Source of the DNA: Erysipelotrichaceae bacterium
Lineage (GTDB): Bacteria > Bacillota_I > Bacilli_A > Erysipelotrichales > Erysipelotrichaceae
Reading direction: 5' to 3'
DNA: 8,276 nt
Assembly: GCA_027449005.1 (NCBI GenBank)
Contig: DAIDML010000004.1
Location: forward strand, 1-8,276
In this document: piece by piece, positions 1 to 6,662 of the stretch
Position numbering within the stretch: position 1 is the first letter of the stretch
How the letters are laid out: every line of letters starts with the position of its first letter
Program-made: the position numbers and the translations under genes
Notes under the pieces: model-generated
Database searches by the model: none
What the model was told of the DNA's origin: nothing
The model's input: only the letters and a program-made list of their open reading frames with translations

Positions 1-70
1 CTTCTGGTTTTTGAGTTACGATTTCTTGAGATTCATTCTCTCTTTTTTCGTTTGAATTTCCGTTTCTTTT

Positions 71-106
71 AACAAAAAATGACTTAACTCTACGAATTAA
101 GTCATT
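71..106 (-). terminator. Possible second Rho-independent terminator
   Basis: On the minus strand a perfect 10-bp inverted repeat (AATGACTTAA / TTAAGTCATT, arms 97-106 and 78-87) encloses a 9-base loop. It runs directly into a T-rich tract reading TTTTTTGTT. The stem is AT-rich and therefore weak. It lies about 70 bases beyond the stronger terminator of the acetyltransferase gene, so it may be a back-up terminator or an attenuator for a gene beyond the left edge. On the plus strand the hairpin is not followed by a T tract. Confidence 0.5.
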
Positions 107-173
107 GATAGAAATTTCGGAAGTTACTCTAAGAATTCACGCGCTTTAGTTGAGAATACACGTGCAATAAGTC

Positions 174-196
174 AAATAAAAAAGGAGCACAGCTCC
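174..196 (-). terminator. Rho-independent terminator of the GNAT gene
   Basis: On the minus strand GGAGC-TGT-GCTCC (184-196) forms a GC-rich 5-bp stem with a 3-base loop, followed at once by TTTTTTATTT. It begins 14 bases after the TAA stop of the acetyltransferase gene. This is a standard intrinsic terminator layout and suggests that the gene is transcribed as a single unit. Confidence 0.85.
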
Positions 197-210
197 ACTT
201 ATTCGATTAA

Positions 211-708
211 TTACACGTGATTTGAAACCATAAGTTGATAAAAGTCCATATCATGATACTGATCAAACTTGTAACCACACTCTTTGATTGTTCCACAATA
301 GCTAAAACCAAAAATGTCATGAAGCCGTTTCGACCCTTCATTTGAGGATGTGATTTCAGAAACGACAGTATGAATGACGGGATTTTCTTTGGCTAAAACT
401 AAAATAGCTTCCATCAACTCACTGCCTAACCCTTCTCCTCTTTTATCTTTATGTAAATAAATACATAGTTTCACACTGCGATCATAGCCATCATCGCTTC
501 CAAAAGGTGACAGTCCTGCATAACCATACACTTTACCTTCCTGTTCAACCACAATAATCGGATTATTGATTCCATGGGAGTAAAACCACCTAGACCGTGA
601 TTCTAAACTTTGAGGGTCAATATCAAATGTTGCGGCATTACTTCTAACCACCTCATTGTAAATGGATGTCATTGCTGGTATATCTTCAAAACATGCTTTT
701 CTAATCAT
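211..708 (-). CDS. GNAT-family N-acetyltransferase, phosphinothricin acetyltransferase-like
   Basis: This 165-residue protein fits the single-domain GNAT fold. It probably moves an acetyl group from acetyl-CoA to a small amine in the cytoplasm, as the PAT/BAR and methionine-sulfone acetyltransferase subfamily does. Family landmarks are IYNEVV near 16-21, WFYSHG at 41-46, GYAGLSPF at 62-69, the acetyl-CoA pyrophosphate loop RGEGLG at 90-95, the LHDIFGF segment at 129-135 and a C-terminal GYKFDQYHDMDFYQL. His130 matches the conserved His of BAR (His137 as I recall). The position of BAR's catalytic Glu88 is Lys80 here, so the substrate or mechanism may differ. The ATG at 706-708 has an AGGAAAG ribosome-binding site six bases... 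upstream at 711-717. The gene lies between the murC terminator and its own, so it is probably monocistronic. The family is secure; the substrate cannot be read from the sequence. Confidence 0.9.
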   Translation of the reverse strand: MIRKACFEDIPAMTSIYNEVVRSNAATFDIDPQSLESRSRWFYSHGINNPIIVVEQEGKVYGYAGLSPFGSDDGYDRSVKLCIYLHKDKRGEGLGSELMEAILVLAKENPVIHTVVSEITSSNEGSKRLHDIFGFSYCGTIKECGYKFDQYHDMDFYQLMVSNHV

Positions 709-752
709 AGCTTTCCTACTTTCTTTGTTTTTTCAAATGAAGAAATAAGGTT

Positions 753-781
753 TAAAAATCTCCATTGTCATTTTATTGCAA
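753..781 (-). promoter_or_regulatory. Weak candidate promoter for the GNAT gene
   Basis: The interval between the murC terminator and the GNAT start must hold this gene's promoter if it is transcribed on its own. On the minus strand TTGCAA (776-781) lies 17 bases before TTTTTA (753-758), an AT-rich but poor -10 match. ATGACA (766-771) is a better -35 hexamer but has only a weak TATTTC-like -10 partner. The choice between them is a guess. Confidence 0.25.
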
Positions 782-789
782 TAGGTTTT

Positions 790-821
790 AAAAAAACGTG
801 AACCTAAAGCGTTTCACGTTT
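790..821 (-). terminator. Rho-independent terminator ending the murC operon
   Basis: On the minus strand a perfect 9-bp stem (AAACGTGAA at 813-821, TTCACGTTT at 794-802) encloses a 10-base loop and leads into further Ts, giving seven in a row at 790-796. The loop contains the murC TAG stop, so the last sense codons form the 5' arm. Its position marks the 3' end of the pepV-to-murC transcript and isolates the acetyltransferase gene downstream. Confidence 0.88.
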
Positions 822-2117
822 GATCTCTTTTAACATATCTGATAAAACATAAATGTCTTTAGAACTCATGAACAAGTAAACGGCAGGTGAATGATGTGAC
901 AACATCATTGCTGCTTCATGATTTTCTTCAATCACATGGGATTGAGTAAGTCGATCTGATAAATAATGAATGTCTTGTGTGTAGCCATCTTCATAATCAT
1001 CAATACTATTAAAATTCACAAGATAGACATGATCAGCTAAATCAAGTGCTGATGTAAATTCAGCTACGAAATTAACTAAACGAGAAACACGATGAGGTTT
1101 AAAGATCGCAACAATGTTCTTATCTGGATATGCTTTCTTCGCAGCCAATATCGTCATTTTAATTTCTGTAGGATGATGTGCATAATCATCAATGAAAATA
1201 TCATCTCCTACTTTATCTTGAACAAAGCGTCTTTTTGCCCCTTTAAAGTCGATTAAACTGGATTGAATCGATGCTAAATCTAAACCTAATTCTAATCCTA
1301 AAGCAATGGCTGCAAGTGCATTGAGCATCATATGATCACCTACAAGTGAAAGTTTAAATTGACCAACATGTTCTCCTTTTATAAAAAGATCAAACTCAGT
1401 CATTCCATCTTTGTAAGTCATATTTTCAGCTCTTACATCATTCATACGATCAAAGCCATAGTATGTTACTGGTGTCACAAATGGAAGTTGGCGAACAATA
1501 GCATCATCACCACATGCGATCACATGCTTTCCTACGGTCTTAGCAAAGGCTTCAAACGCCTCCACATAACTTTCAAATGTTTTGAAATAATCCACATGGT
1601 CCCAATCAATGTTGGTGATAATGGCATATTGGGGATGATAGGCAAGAAAATGATGACGATACTCACATGCCTCAACGACCAAATCCTGTGCATCTTCACT
1701 TAAGAAACCTTGACCATCACCAATAAGATACCCACTCGGTTGATGTTCACTTAACATTTTAGCAATCAATGAAGTGGTGGTTGTTTTACCATGTGATCCA
1801 CTCACAGCAATGGAGTTGTATTTAGCCATCAGTTCACCTAAGAAGTGATGATAACGAATAACACGTACGTTGCTTGATTCATAAGCCTTGATGACTTCAT
1901 TAAAGTCATCTAAAAAGGCATTCCCTACCACAACAGTCCATCCAGGAAGAAAATGTGTCTCCATGAATGGAACAATCTTGATGTTGCGAACATGAAGTTG
2001 ATCTTCAGTAAAAATATGTTTTTGTATGTCGCTTCCCATAACATCTTGTCCAATGTCATGTAGCATGCATGCCAAAGATGCCATGCCAGCTCCTTTAATT
2101 CCAATGAAAAAAATCAT
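804..2117 (-). CDS. murC: UDP-N-acetylmuramate--L-alanine ligase MurC
   Basis: MurC is the cytoplasmic ATP-dependent ligase that adds L-alanine to UDP-MurNAc, the first amino acid of the peptidoglycan stem peptide. The 437-residue protein shows the Mur ligase domains in order: an N-terminal Rossmann domain opening with GIKGAGM (6-12); the ATP P-loop GSHGKTTTT (107-115); the Firmicute-type EACEYRHHFL (149-158); TNIDWDH (168-174) in the central domain; GDHMMLNALAA (260-270); and the C-terminal domain with DDYAHHPTEI (310-319) and KPHRVSRL (340-347). The length is normal for the family. The ATG lies two bases after the stop of the preceding gene, with AGGAG (2123-2127) inside that gene's last codons, so translation is probably coupled. 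It is the last gene of the operon. Its presence implies a walled organism, which excludes true Mollicutes. Confidence 0.98.
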   Translation of the reverse strand: MIFFIGIKGAGMASLACMLHDIGQDVMGSDIQKHIFTEDQLHVRNIKIVPFMETHFLPGWTVVVGNAFLDDFNEVIKAYESSNVRVIRYHHFLGELMAKYNSIAVSGSHGKTTTTSLIAKMLSEHQPSGYLIGDGQGFLSEDAQDLVVEACEYRHHFLAYHPQYAIITNIDWDHVDYFKTFESYVEAFEAFAKTVGKHVIACGDDAIVRQLPFVTPVTYYGFDRMNDVRAENMTYKDGMTEFDLFIKGEHVGQFKLSLVGDHMMLNALAAIALGLELGLDLASIQSSLIDFKGAKRRFVQDKVGDDIFIDDYAHHPTEIKMTILAAKKAYPDKNIVAIFKPHRVSRLVNFVAEFTSALDLADHVYLVNFNSIDDYEDGYTQDIHYLSDRLTQSHVIEENHEAAMMLSHHSPAVYLFMSSKDIYVLSDMLKEIKRETL

Positions 2118-2119
2118 AG

Positions 2120-2764
2120 CTACTCCTGTTCATCAAACAATGAACGAAACATCGTTTGAACACTTTCTTCTTCATTATCATGATCTTCATCATGATACTG
2201 ATGTACGACAGGTTTTGAAACAGGCTCTTCAAACAGTGCTTCAAGCACTGGCTGTTGAATGACTGGTTGAACCATCATATCTTCACTGAACAGTTCATCC
2301 ATACTTACGTTTTTCTTAGGAGACGTTGTTGCTTGTTTTAAAACTGGTTTACCTCTAACAACACCATAAATAGGAGAAAAAACAGTACCCAAAACACTGG
2401 TGTTTTCTTGAGGTAAAGGAAGCGGAGTTTGCGATACCTTTTGCGATGTTGAGGCTTGTTCTTTTTTTCCAAAAATAGGTGAGATAATGCCACTCATTTG
2501 GTAAGGTTGATCAACTGATTTTTCTTTTCTAGGTGTTGGCTTGACTTCAGAAACTTTAATTTCTGGGCTCATTTGAAGATTAAATGATTTTTGAGAGACT
2601 AAAGGAATGTCCTTTTCAACGTATTGCTCTTCACTTACATCAATCGTAGGCATTAAGTTAGTGTGTTTCACTTCTTGACTTAAAGAAGGATCATAACTTG
2701 GTTCAATCTCTTCTTCCACGACATCCACTTCTTCAAACAAGAATGACATCAGTTTTTTAAACAT
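2120..2764 (-). CDS. Acidic low-complexity protein with SPI[FY]G motifs, function unknown
   Basis: I do not recognise a named family. The 214-residue product looks mostly disordered, rich in E, D, S, P, Q and V, with no signal peptide or membrane helix. The N-terminus (MFKKLMSFLF) could form a short amphipathic helix, a possible membrane or partner tether. Two copies of a hydrophobic motif stand out: SGIISPIFGKK (91-101) and GTVFSPIYGVV (126-136). Short acidic LF motifs also recur: SFLFEE (8-12 region), DELFSED (156-162), EALFEEP (175-181) and RSLFDEQ (207-213). This is the pattern of a multivalent scaffold or adaptor carrying short linear motifs. A GAGGA ribosome-binding site (2771-2776 region) precedes the ATG, and murC follows after two bases. 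A role linked to the cell envelope or division is inferred only from that position. Confidence 0.85.
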   Translation of the reverse strand: MFKKLMSFLFEEVDVVEEEIEPSYDPSLSQEVKHTNLMPTIDVSEEQYVEKDIPLVSQKSFNLQMSPEIKVSEVKPTPRKEKSVDQPYQMSGIISPIFGKKEQASTSQKVSQTPLPLPQENTSVLGTVFSPIYGVVRGKPVLKQATTSPKKNVSMDELFSEDMMVQPVIQQPVLEALFEEPVSKPVVHQYHDEDHDNEEESVQTMFRSLFDEQE

Positions 2765-2784
2765 GGTTTTTCCTCACTTGCCAG

Positions 2785-3537
2785 TTATTCATCATTTTCT
2801 TCATCTTCAATCTCTTCCTCACCTTCAATGATTTCCTCTGAAGGCAAACTGACATAATCTCTAAGCAATTCTTCCAGTGTTGGTGGTCCTTCTAGAAGAT
2901 TAATCATGTCTGCAATCGTTCCTGTTTCAGGTGCTAACTGATTAAACAAGTTTTCACTTTGCTTTGCCACGTTAAAACGATCTTGAGTATTGCTGTAAGC
3001 GGTAATGATTAAGTTAACATTGATGGTTGTACTCATAAGGATGGTGATCATGTCTTGAAGGACTGGTTCTAAAGTTGCCAATGAGACATGAGAACTCAAT
3101 ACGGTATGATAACTGCGAAGGATTAAATGATATTCATCTTCTACTGGAACTATTTTTAATTCATACGTATAAAACATGCCATTTCTAGATCGATAGTCAC
3201 CAATTCGATGAATTAATGGTGTTTCTTGGGTTAATGTTCTTAACGTTCGATTTAAAAGTGATGGATACAATTGACGTGCCAATACACCCACCACATCCAC
3301 ATTAAATACGATCGTTTCATTATACGATTGAAGTGATACCCCATAGGTTCCACTTTCTTTAAGCCCAACATGAAATGGACGATAAAACGCATAATGATCT
3401 GTCGAAACATTTTGATGTGATGTTTGATCACGGTTAAAAGATTCAAGTATCGAATCAAGTCGACTTTCTTGAATATCTTGAACCTGACATGCACTCACAA
3501 AGAGTACAATCATTAAAACCGTGAGCATCTTTTTCAT
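2785..3537 (-). CDS. Putative lipoprotein with acidic C-terminal tail, function unknown
   Basis: The 250-residue protein begins MKK followed by a hydrophobic stretch and a lipobox-like VSAC with Cys17. It is therefore predicted to be exported, lipidated by Lgt and anchored on the outer face of the membrane. The mature part (18-233) looks like a mixed alpha/beta soluble domain with YAFYRPFHVGL (49-59), an MFYTYELKIVP strand (121-131) and a long helical or hydrophobic stretch around 156-180. The last 17 residues are extremely acidic, with 12 Glu or Asp. I know no catalytic motif here. The ATG comes two bases after the stop of the M42 peptidase gene and has no clear Shine-Dalgarno sequence, so translation is probably coupled. 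It lies two genes upstream of murC, which makes an envelope function plausible but unproven. Confidence 0.87.
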   Translation of the reverse strand: MKKMLTVLMIVLFVSACQVQDIQESRLDSILESFNRDQTSHQNVSTDHYAFYRPFHVGLKESGTYGVSLQSYNETIVFNVDVVGVLARQLYPSLLNRTLRTLTQETPLIHRIGDYRSRNGMFYTYELKIVPVEDEYHLILRSYHTVLSSHVSLATLEPVLQDMITILMSTTINVNLIITAYSNTQDRFNVAKQSENLFNQLAPETGTIADMINLLEGPPTLEELLRDYVSLPSEEIIEGEEEIEDEENDE

Positions 3538-3539
3538 AG

Positions 3540-4616
3540 TTATTGGTTACATTTAATCATATCATTGATTGCATCATCATTCAATTCACTAAGGAAATGC
3601 TTCGACGCTTCATAGGCAGCATTTAAGTCATTCACATCACAAATGCTAGAAGATGTATGAATGTTACGAGCCACAATACACATGGTTAATGTTGGTACAC
3701 CCATATTCGCCTTATGAATCGCACCAGCATCCGTTCCTCCTAATGAAAGATAATACTGATACGGAAGTTCATGGTTTATGGCGGTTTGTTTTAAACGTTC
3801 AATCATGCAACGATTTGGTAACATACTTGCATCCACAAAACGCAGCAATACCCCTTGACCAAGTTTGCCTAACACATCTTTATCCCCTGCCGCATCATTG
3901 GCTGGAGAGCAATCATACACAATCGCAATATCGGGTTGGGTTAACACAGCAGCTGTTTGAGCTCCTCGTAATCCTACTTCTTCTTGAACGGTTGCTCCAG
4001 CAATCAAATCAAACGGTAAATCAATGTCCTTAAACGCTTCAAGCATGCACAGTGCCATGGCACAACCATAACGATTATCCAATGCTTTTGAAAGAATTCG
4101 TTGATCATTCAACCGCTCAAACCCACCATCTAATACAACCATATCCCCTAGGTTTATGCCCATTTTTAACACTTCATCTTTAGAAGTTGCTCCAACATCC
4201 ACAAGCAAATCAGCAATATCCACTACCGCATTGCGTTTGGCTTCTGTAAGCAAGTGAGGTGGAATCGATCCTATCGCTCCTTTATACACTTTCCCATCAT
4301 GGGTGGTGACACGAACACGTTGACTCATGAGGGTTTGAGACCACCATCCACCAACAGGATAAATGGAAAGTGACCCAACTTCATTGATGCCTTTAACCAT
4401 GAATCCTACTTCATCCATGTGGCCTGCAAGCAAGACTTTCTTAGCATTGTTGACTTTACTTTTTTTAACTCCAAAGACACTGCCCAAACCATCTGTCATC
4501 ACTTCATCACTCACAAGACTTAAATGCTTATGCATGTAGTGAAAAACTTGAGATTCTAATGATGCAATCGCATCCAATTGAGCTAAGTTCTCTAAATGTT
4601 TAATTAAATTATCCAT
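3540..4616 (-). CDS. M42-family metallo-aminopeptidase (glutamyl aminopeptidase/YtoP type)
   Basis: This is a cytoplasmic dinuclear zinc or cobalt aminopeptidase that trims short peptides. M42 enzymes usually form tetrahedral 12-mers. The 358-residue length is typical. All expected ligands are visible at canonical spacing: His66 and Asp68 in GHMDEVG, the bridging Asp180 in ALDNRYG, the catalytic/metal pair Glu212-Glu213 in TVQEEVGLRGA, Asp235 in VYD, and His320 in the NIHTSSS segment. The GGTDAG motif (293-298) is also present. The start overlaps the end of trmB by 8 bases and has a good GGAGG site (4627-4631) ten bases upstream, inside trmB. The protein is close in type to Bacillus YtoP, which I recall lying near trmB as well. 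The preferred N-terminal residue (Glu/Asp or a broader range) cannot be told from the sequence. Confidence 0.95.
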   Translation of the reverse strand: MDNLIKHLENLAQLDAIASLESQVFHYMHKHLSLVSDEVMTDGLGSVFGVKKSKVNNAKKVLLAGHMDEVGFMVKGINEVGSLSIYPVGGWWSQTLMSQRVRVTTHDGKVYKGAIGSIPPHLLTEAKRNAVVDIADLLVDVGATSKDEVLKMGINLGDMVVLDGGFERLNDQRILSKALDNRYGCAMALCMLEAFKDIDLPFDLIAGATVQEEVGLRGAQTAAVLTQPDIAIVYDCSPANDAAGDKDVLGKLGQGVLLRFVDASMLPNRCMIERLKQTAINHELPYQYYLSLGGTDAGAIHKANMGVPTLTMCIVARNIHTSSSICDVNDLNAAYEASKHFLSELNDDAINDMIKCNQ

Positions 4617-5244
4617 GTGATTTTTTCCTCCAAATACAACGGTAAATAGGTTGGTTTAAACTCATAAAACGGGCTTCATACTCACTAATCACATCATCAT
4701 TTTCTTCTCTTCTAAAATCAACACTCATTTCTTCTAAAATTAAACTAGCCTGTGAAAACTGAACCATAGAATACTCAAACAGCTCTTTATTGTCTGTTTT
4801 CATAATGATGAGACCTTGATCACTTAAGATACGTTTGTATTGATCAATGAAGGTAGACGCTGACAATCGACGTTTGTGAGTCCGTTTCTTTGGCCAAGGA
4901 TCAGAAAAATTCAGATGAATCACATCAACATCCCCATTCGCAAACTGTGGTAGACAAACTTGAGCATCACTCACCACAAACAATTGATTAGGAAGAATGG
5001 CTTCTTGTGCTTTTTTGATGGCTACTGCAGCAACCTTTACGTCCTTTTCAATGCCTATCCATAATTCATTAGGATGTTTAGCAGCCATTTGAATCCAATA
5101 ATCCCCTTTACCTGAACCAATTTCAAGATGTACAGAAGAATAAGTTGAACGAGTAAGTTGAGCTAATGGACTACAATCCTTTAACACAAAGGATGGAGGA
5201 TGTTCTAAGAGTGCATCCACCCATGGTTTTTTACGCATCCTCAT
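4609..5244 (-). CDS. trmB: tRNA (guanine-N7-)-methyltransferase TrmB
   Basis: TrmB uses S-adenosylmethionine to make m7G at position 46 of the tRNA variable loop. The 211-residue protein has the bacterial layout: an N-terminal MRMRKKPW signature, the SAM-binding EIGSGKG (41-47), acidic residues in GIEKD (64-68), the hallmark NFSDPWPKKRTHKRR (112-126) with the catalytic Asp, MKTDN (148-152), and the C-terminal SEYEARF (187-193), equivalent to the usual TEYE motif. The start at 5244 overlaps the end of pepV by 14 bases and has no independent ribosome-binding site, so it probably relies on ribosomes finishing pepV. A second ATG two codons in is possible, but MRMR or MRLR is the usual family N-terminus, which supports the first. 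The end overlaps the M42 peptidase gene. Confidence 0.97.
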   Translation of the reverse strand: MRMRKKPWVDALLEHPPSFVLKDCSPLAQLTRSTYSSVHLEIGSGKGDYWIQMAAKHPNELWIGIEKDVKVAAVAIKKAQEAILPNQLFVVSDAQVCLPQFANGDVDVIHLNFSDPWPKKRTHKRRLSASTFIDQYKRILSDQGLIIMKTDNKELFEYSMVQFSQASLILEEMSVDFRREENDDVISEYEARFMSLNQPIYRCIWRKKSHG

Positions 5245-6616
5245 AAGCTAATTCATACAGTGCTTTAGCATAAATGGCTGTCGCAAGCACAAGATCTTCA
5301 ATTTCAATGCCTTCATCTTTTTGATGTGCATCTCCAACATGAGGTAACTGAGGTTTAGTGATGAATTTCATTCCATAAGCCACAAAATTTGGCATGGTTC
5401 GCGCATATGTTCCACCACCCATGGTCAATGGAGGTGTAAAATCATCCCCACTGTATTCCTTATAAACACGATGCAGTGTTTGAACGAGTTCAGAACTTGG
5501 ATCCACAAAATGAGGACCTTTGTGAGCAATGACCTTTGAAGTAAAGGATGTTTGACTCAAACGCTCATTCACACGTTGTGTGATCCAATCAATGTTGACA
5601 TCATTTGGATAGCGAATATCAATAGTTAGTTCACACTTGTTATTGCTCACATTCACAATGCCACAGTTGGTACTTAACCATCCCATGTGGACACCATCAA
5701 ACGCAATATTCAAGCTTTTACCCATTACATCCGCAAGTAAAGATGCCGCTTCAGCTGCACATTGATCATGATAAACACTACCCACAAAGTTAAAGGCATG
5801 ATAGGCTGCGTTGATTCCTTTATGAGGTGTAGATGCATGTGTGTAATCACCATAAGCTGTGTATTCGACACAATCTTCACTGATCACATGGACATCCATA
5901 TTTAAACGATGGGCTTTCTGGTACCATTCGAATGCTTCTTGATTATGTTTGACTTTAACTTTAAAGATGGCTTTACCAATCACAATGTTGGGTCTTTCAC
6001 CTGCTTGAAAGGATTCAATGATGGTAGAAAGATGTGATGTCAATAAAAGATTTGCAATTCCTTTTTCTCCATAAATGAGTGGGAAATACGCATCAGGAAC
6101 AAACCCAAAATCAGGACTTGGGCGATGCTTTGTGAAGTAATCCATGCAGCGCATTCCAGTTTCTTCATCCAATCCAACAATCAACTGTAGTTTATGCTTC
6201 AAAGGAAGATTCAAGTCTTTAAGAATTCTCATGGCATACAATGCTGCAATCGTAGGACCTTTATCATCGCCAGTCCCACGACCAAACATCACACCATTTT
6301 CAATGACCGCTTTGAAAGGATCTTTACTCCAACCCTCACCCACAGGCACCACATCAAGATGGCCTAACATTCCAAGTGATGAAGTTTGCTTACCTAAAGA
6401 TGCAAGACCAGCATACCCATCCACATTATCAACATCAAAACCATACTTCTCACATAAGGCTAAAAACCACTCAAGTGTTTCCTTAAGAGGTTGTCCAAAA
6501 GGAGCATCTTTTGACATTGTGGATTCATCGGTTAAAGAAGGAAAAGCAATTAAGTCTTTTAAATCCTGAACCATATCTTGCTCATAATCTTGTGCTAATT
6601 GTTTAAAATCAATCAT
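5231..6616 (-). CDS. pepV: PepV-type dipeptidase (M20 family)
   Basis: This is a zinc-dependent cytoplasmic dipeptidase that hydrolyses dipeptides with an unblocked N-terminus. Numbered from the chosen Met (461 residues), the M20 residues are His86 and Asp88 in GHLDVVP, Asp118 in GTGDDKGP (metal-bridging), Glu151-Glu152 in LDEETG (general base plus ligand), Asp175 in VPDA and a C-terminal His431 in GDAHQKDE. The lid-domain THASTPHKGINA (259-270) matches the family. I start at 6614-6616 because AAAGGAA lies seven bases upstream. An ATG five codons earlier (6629-6631) has no ribosome-binding site and sits immediately after a hairpin. This is the first gene after pnp and appears to head the operon through murC. 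PepV is the best family fit, though the exact peptide range is unknown. Confidence 0.93.
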   Translation of the reverse strand: MIDFKQLAQDYEQDMVQDLKDLIAFPSLTDESTMSKDAPFGQPLKETLEWFLALCEKYGFDVDNVDGYAGLASLGKQTSSLGMLGHLDVVPVGEGWSKDPFKAVIENGVMFGRGTGDDKGPTIAALYAMRILKDLNLPLKHKLQLIVGLDEETGMRCMDYFTKHRPSPDFGFVPDAYFPLIYGEKGIANLLLTSHLSTIIESFQAGERPNIVIGKAIFKVKVKHNQEAFEWYQKAHRLNMDVHVISEDCVEYTAYGDYTHASTPHKGINAAYHAFNFVGSVYHDQCAAEAASLLADVMGKSLNIAFDGVHMGWLSTNCGIVNVSNNKCELTIDIRYPNDVNIDWITQRVNERLSQTSFTSKVIAHKGPHFVDPSSELVQTLHRVYKEYSGDDFTPPLTMGGGTYARTMPNFVAYGMKFITKPQLPHVGDAHQKDEGIEIEDLVLATAIYAKALYELAYEDA

Positions 6617-6634
6617 ATTAGTTCCTTTCATTAG

Positions 6635-6662
6635 AAGAAAAAACGGTTACCCGTTTCTTCTT
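6635..6662 (-). terminator. Hairpin with GNRA loop at the pnp 3' end; terminator or processing site
   Basis: On the minus strand AAACGG-GTAA-CCGTTT (6641-6656) forms a perfect 6-bp stem with a GUAA (GNRA) loop and six Ts on the 3' side. The pairing can extend to 12 bp with one G-U pair (6635-6662), which then absorbs the T tract into the stem. The pnp TAA stop lies inside the loop. It could be an intrinsic terminator separating pnp from pepV, or a transcript-stabilising or RNase III-type hairpin in a read-through message. No clear pepV promoter is visible downstream of it, which leaves room for partial read-through. Confidence 0.6.

Larger units (their letters stand above)
1..210. other. Left-edge non-coding stretch with two terminator-like hairpins
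   Basis: No frame here has a start codon, a ribosome-binding site and a recognisable product. The stretch lies downstream of the acetyltransferase gene and holds that gene's terminator plus a second hairpin (listed separately). On the minus strand one frame stays open from about position 145 to the left edge. It reads SEISINDLIRRVKSFF and then a K/E/N-rich tail. It has no ATG, GTG or TTG before the hairpin and no Shine-Dalgarno sequence, so I do not call it a gene. A second short minus frame (LIARVFSTKAREFLE, then TAA) sits just upstream in another phase. The two could be pieces of a decayed or frameshifted gene entering from the left, but this is speculative. Confidence 0.4.

Noticed and set aside
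1..155. Minus-strand open frame running off the left edge (SEISINDLIRRVKSFF plus K/E-rich tail)
   Set aside because: It has no start codon or ribosome-binding site and runs through a terminator-like hairpin and its T tract. Low-complexity K/E/N sequence stays open easily in AT-rich DNA.
98..220. Short plus-strand frame reading SKNSRALVENTRAISQIKK
   Set aside because: It has no start codon, overlaps the GNAT terminator and stop on the other strand, and has no recognisable homology.
1359..1703. 114-codon plus-strand frame inside murC
   Set aside because: It is antisense to strongly conserved MurC motifs, lacks a ribosome-binding site and is rich in C, I and H, as expected of a shadow frame.
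6144..6569. 141-codon plus-strand frame inside pepV
   Set aside because: It is antisense to the conserved M20 metal-binding region of pepV and matches no known protein.
211..6616. Use of UGA as tryptophan (Mollicutes code 4)
   Set aside because: Tryptophans are encoded by TGG (for example the WW pair of the M42 peptidase), no gene contains in-frame TGA, and a MurC-bearing organism is walled.
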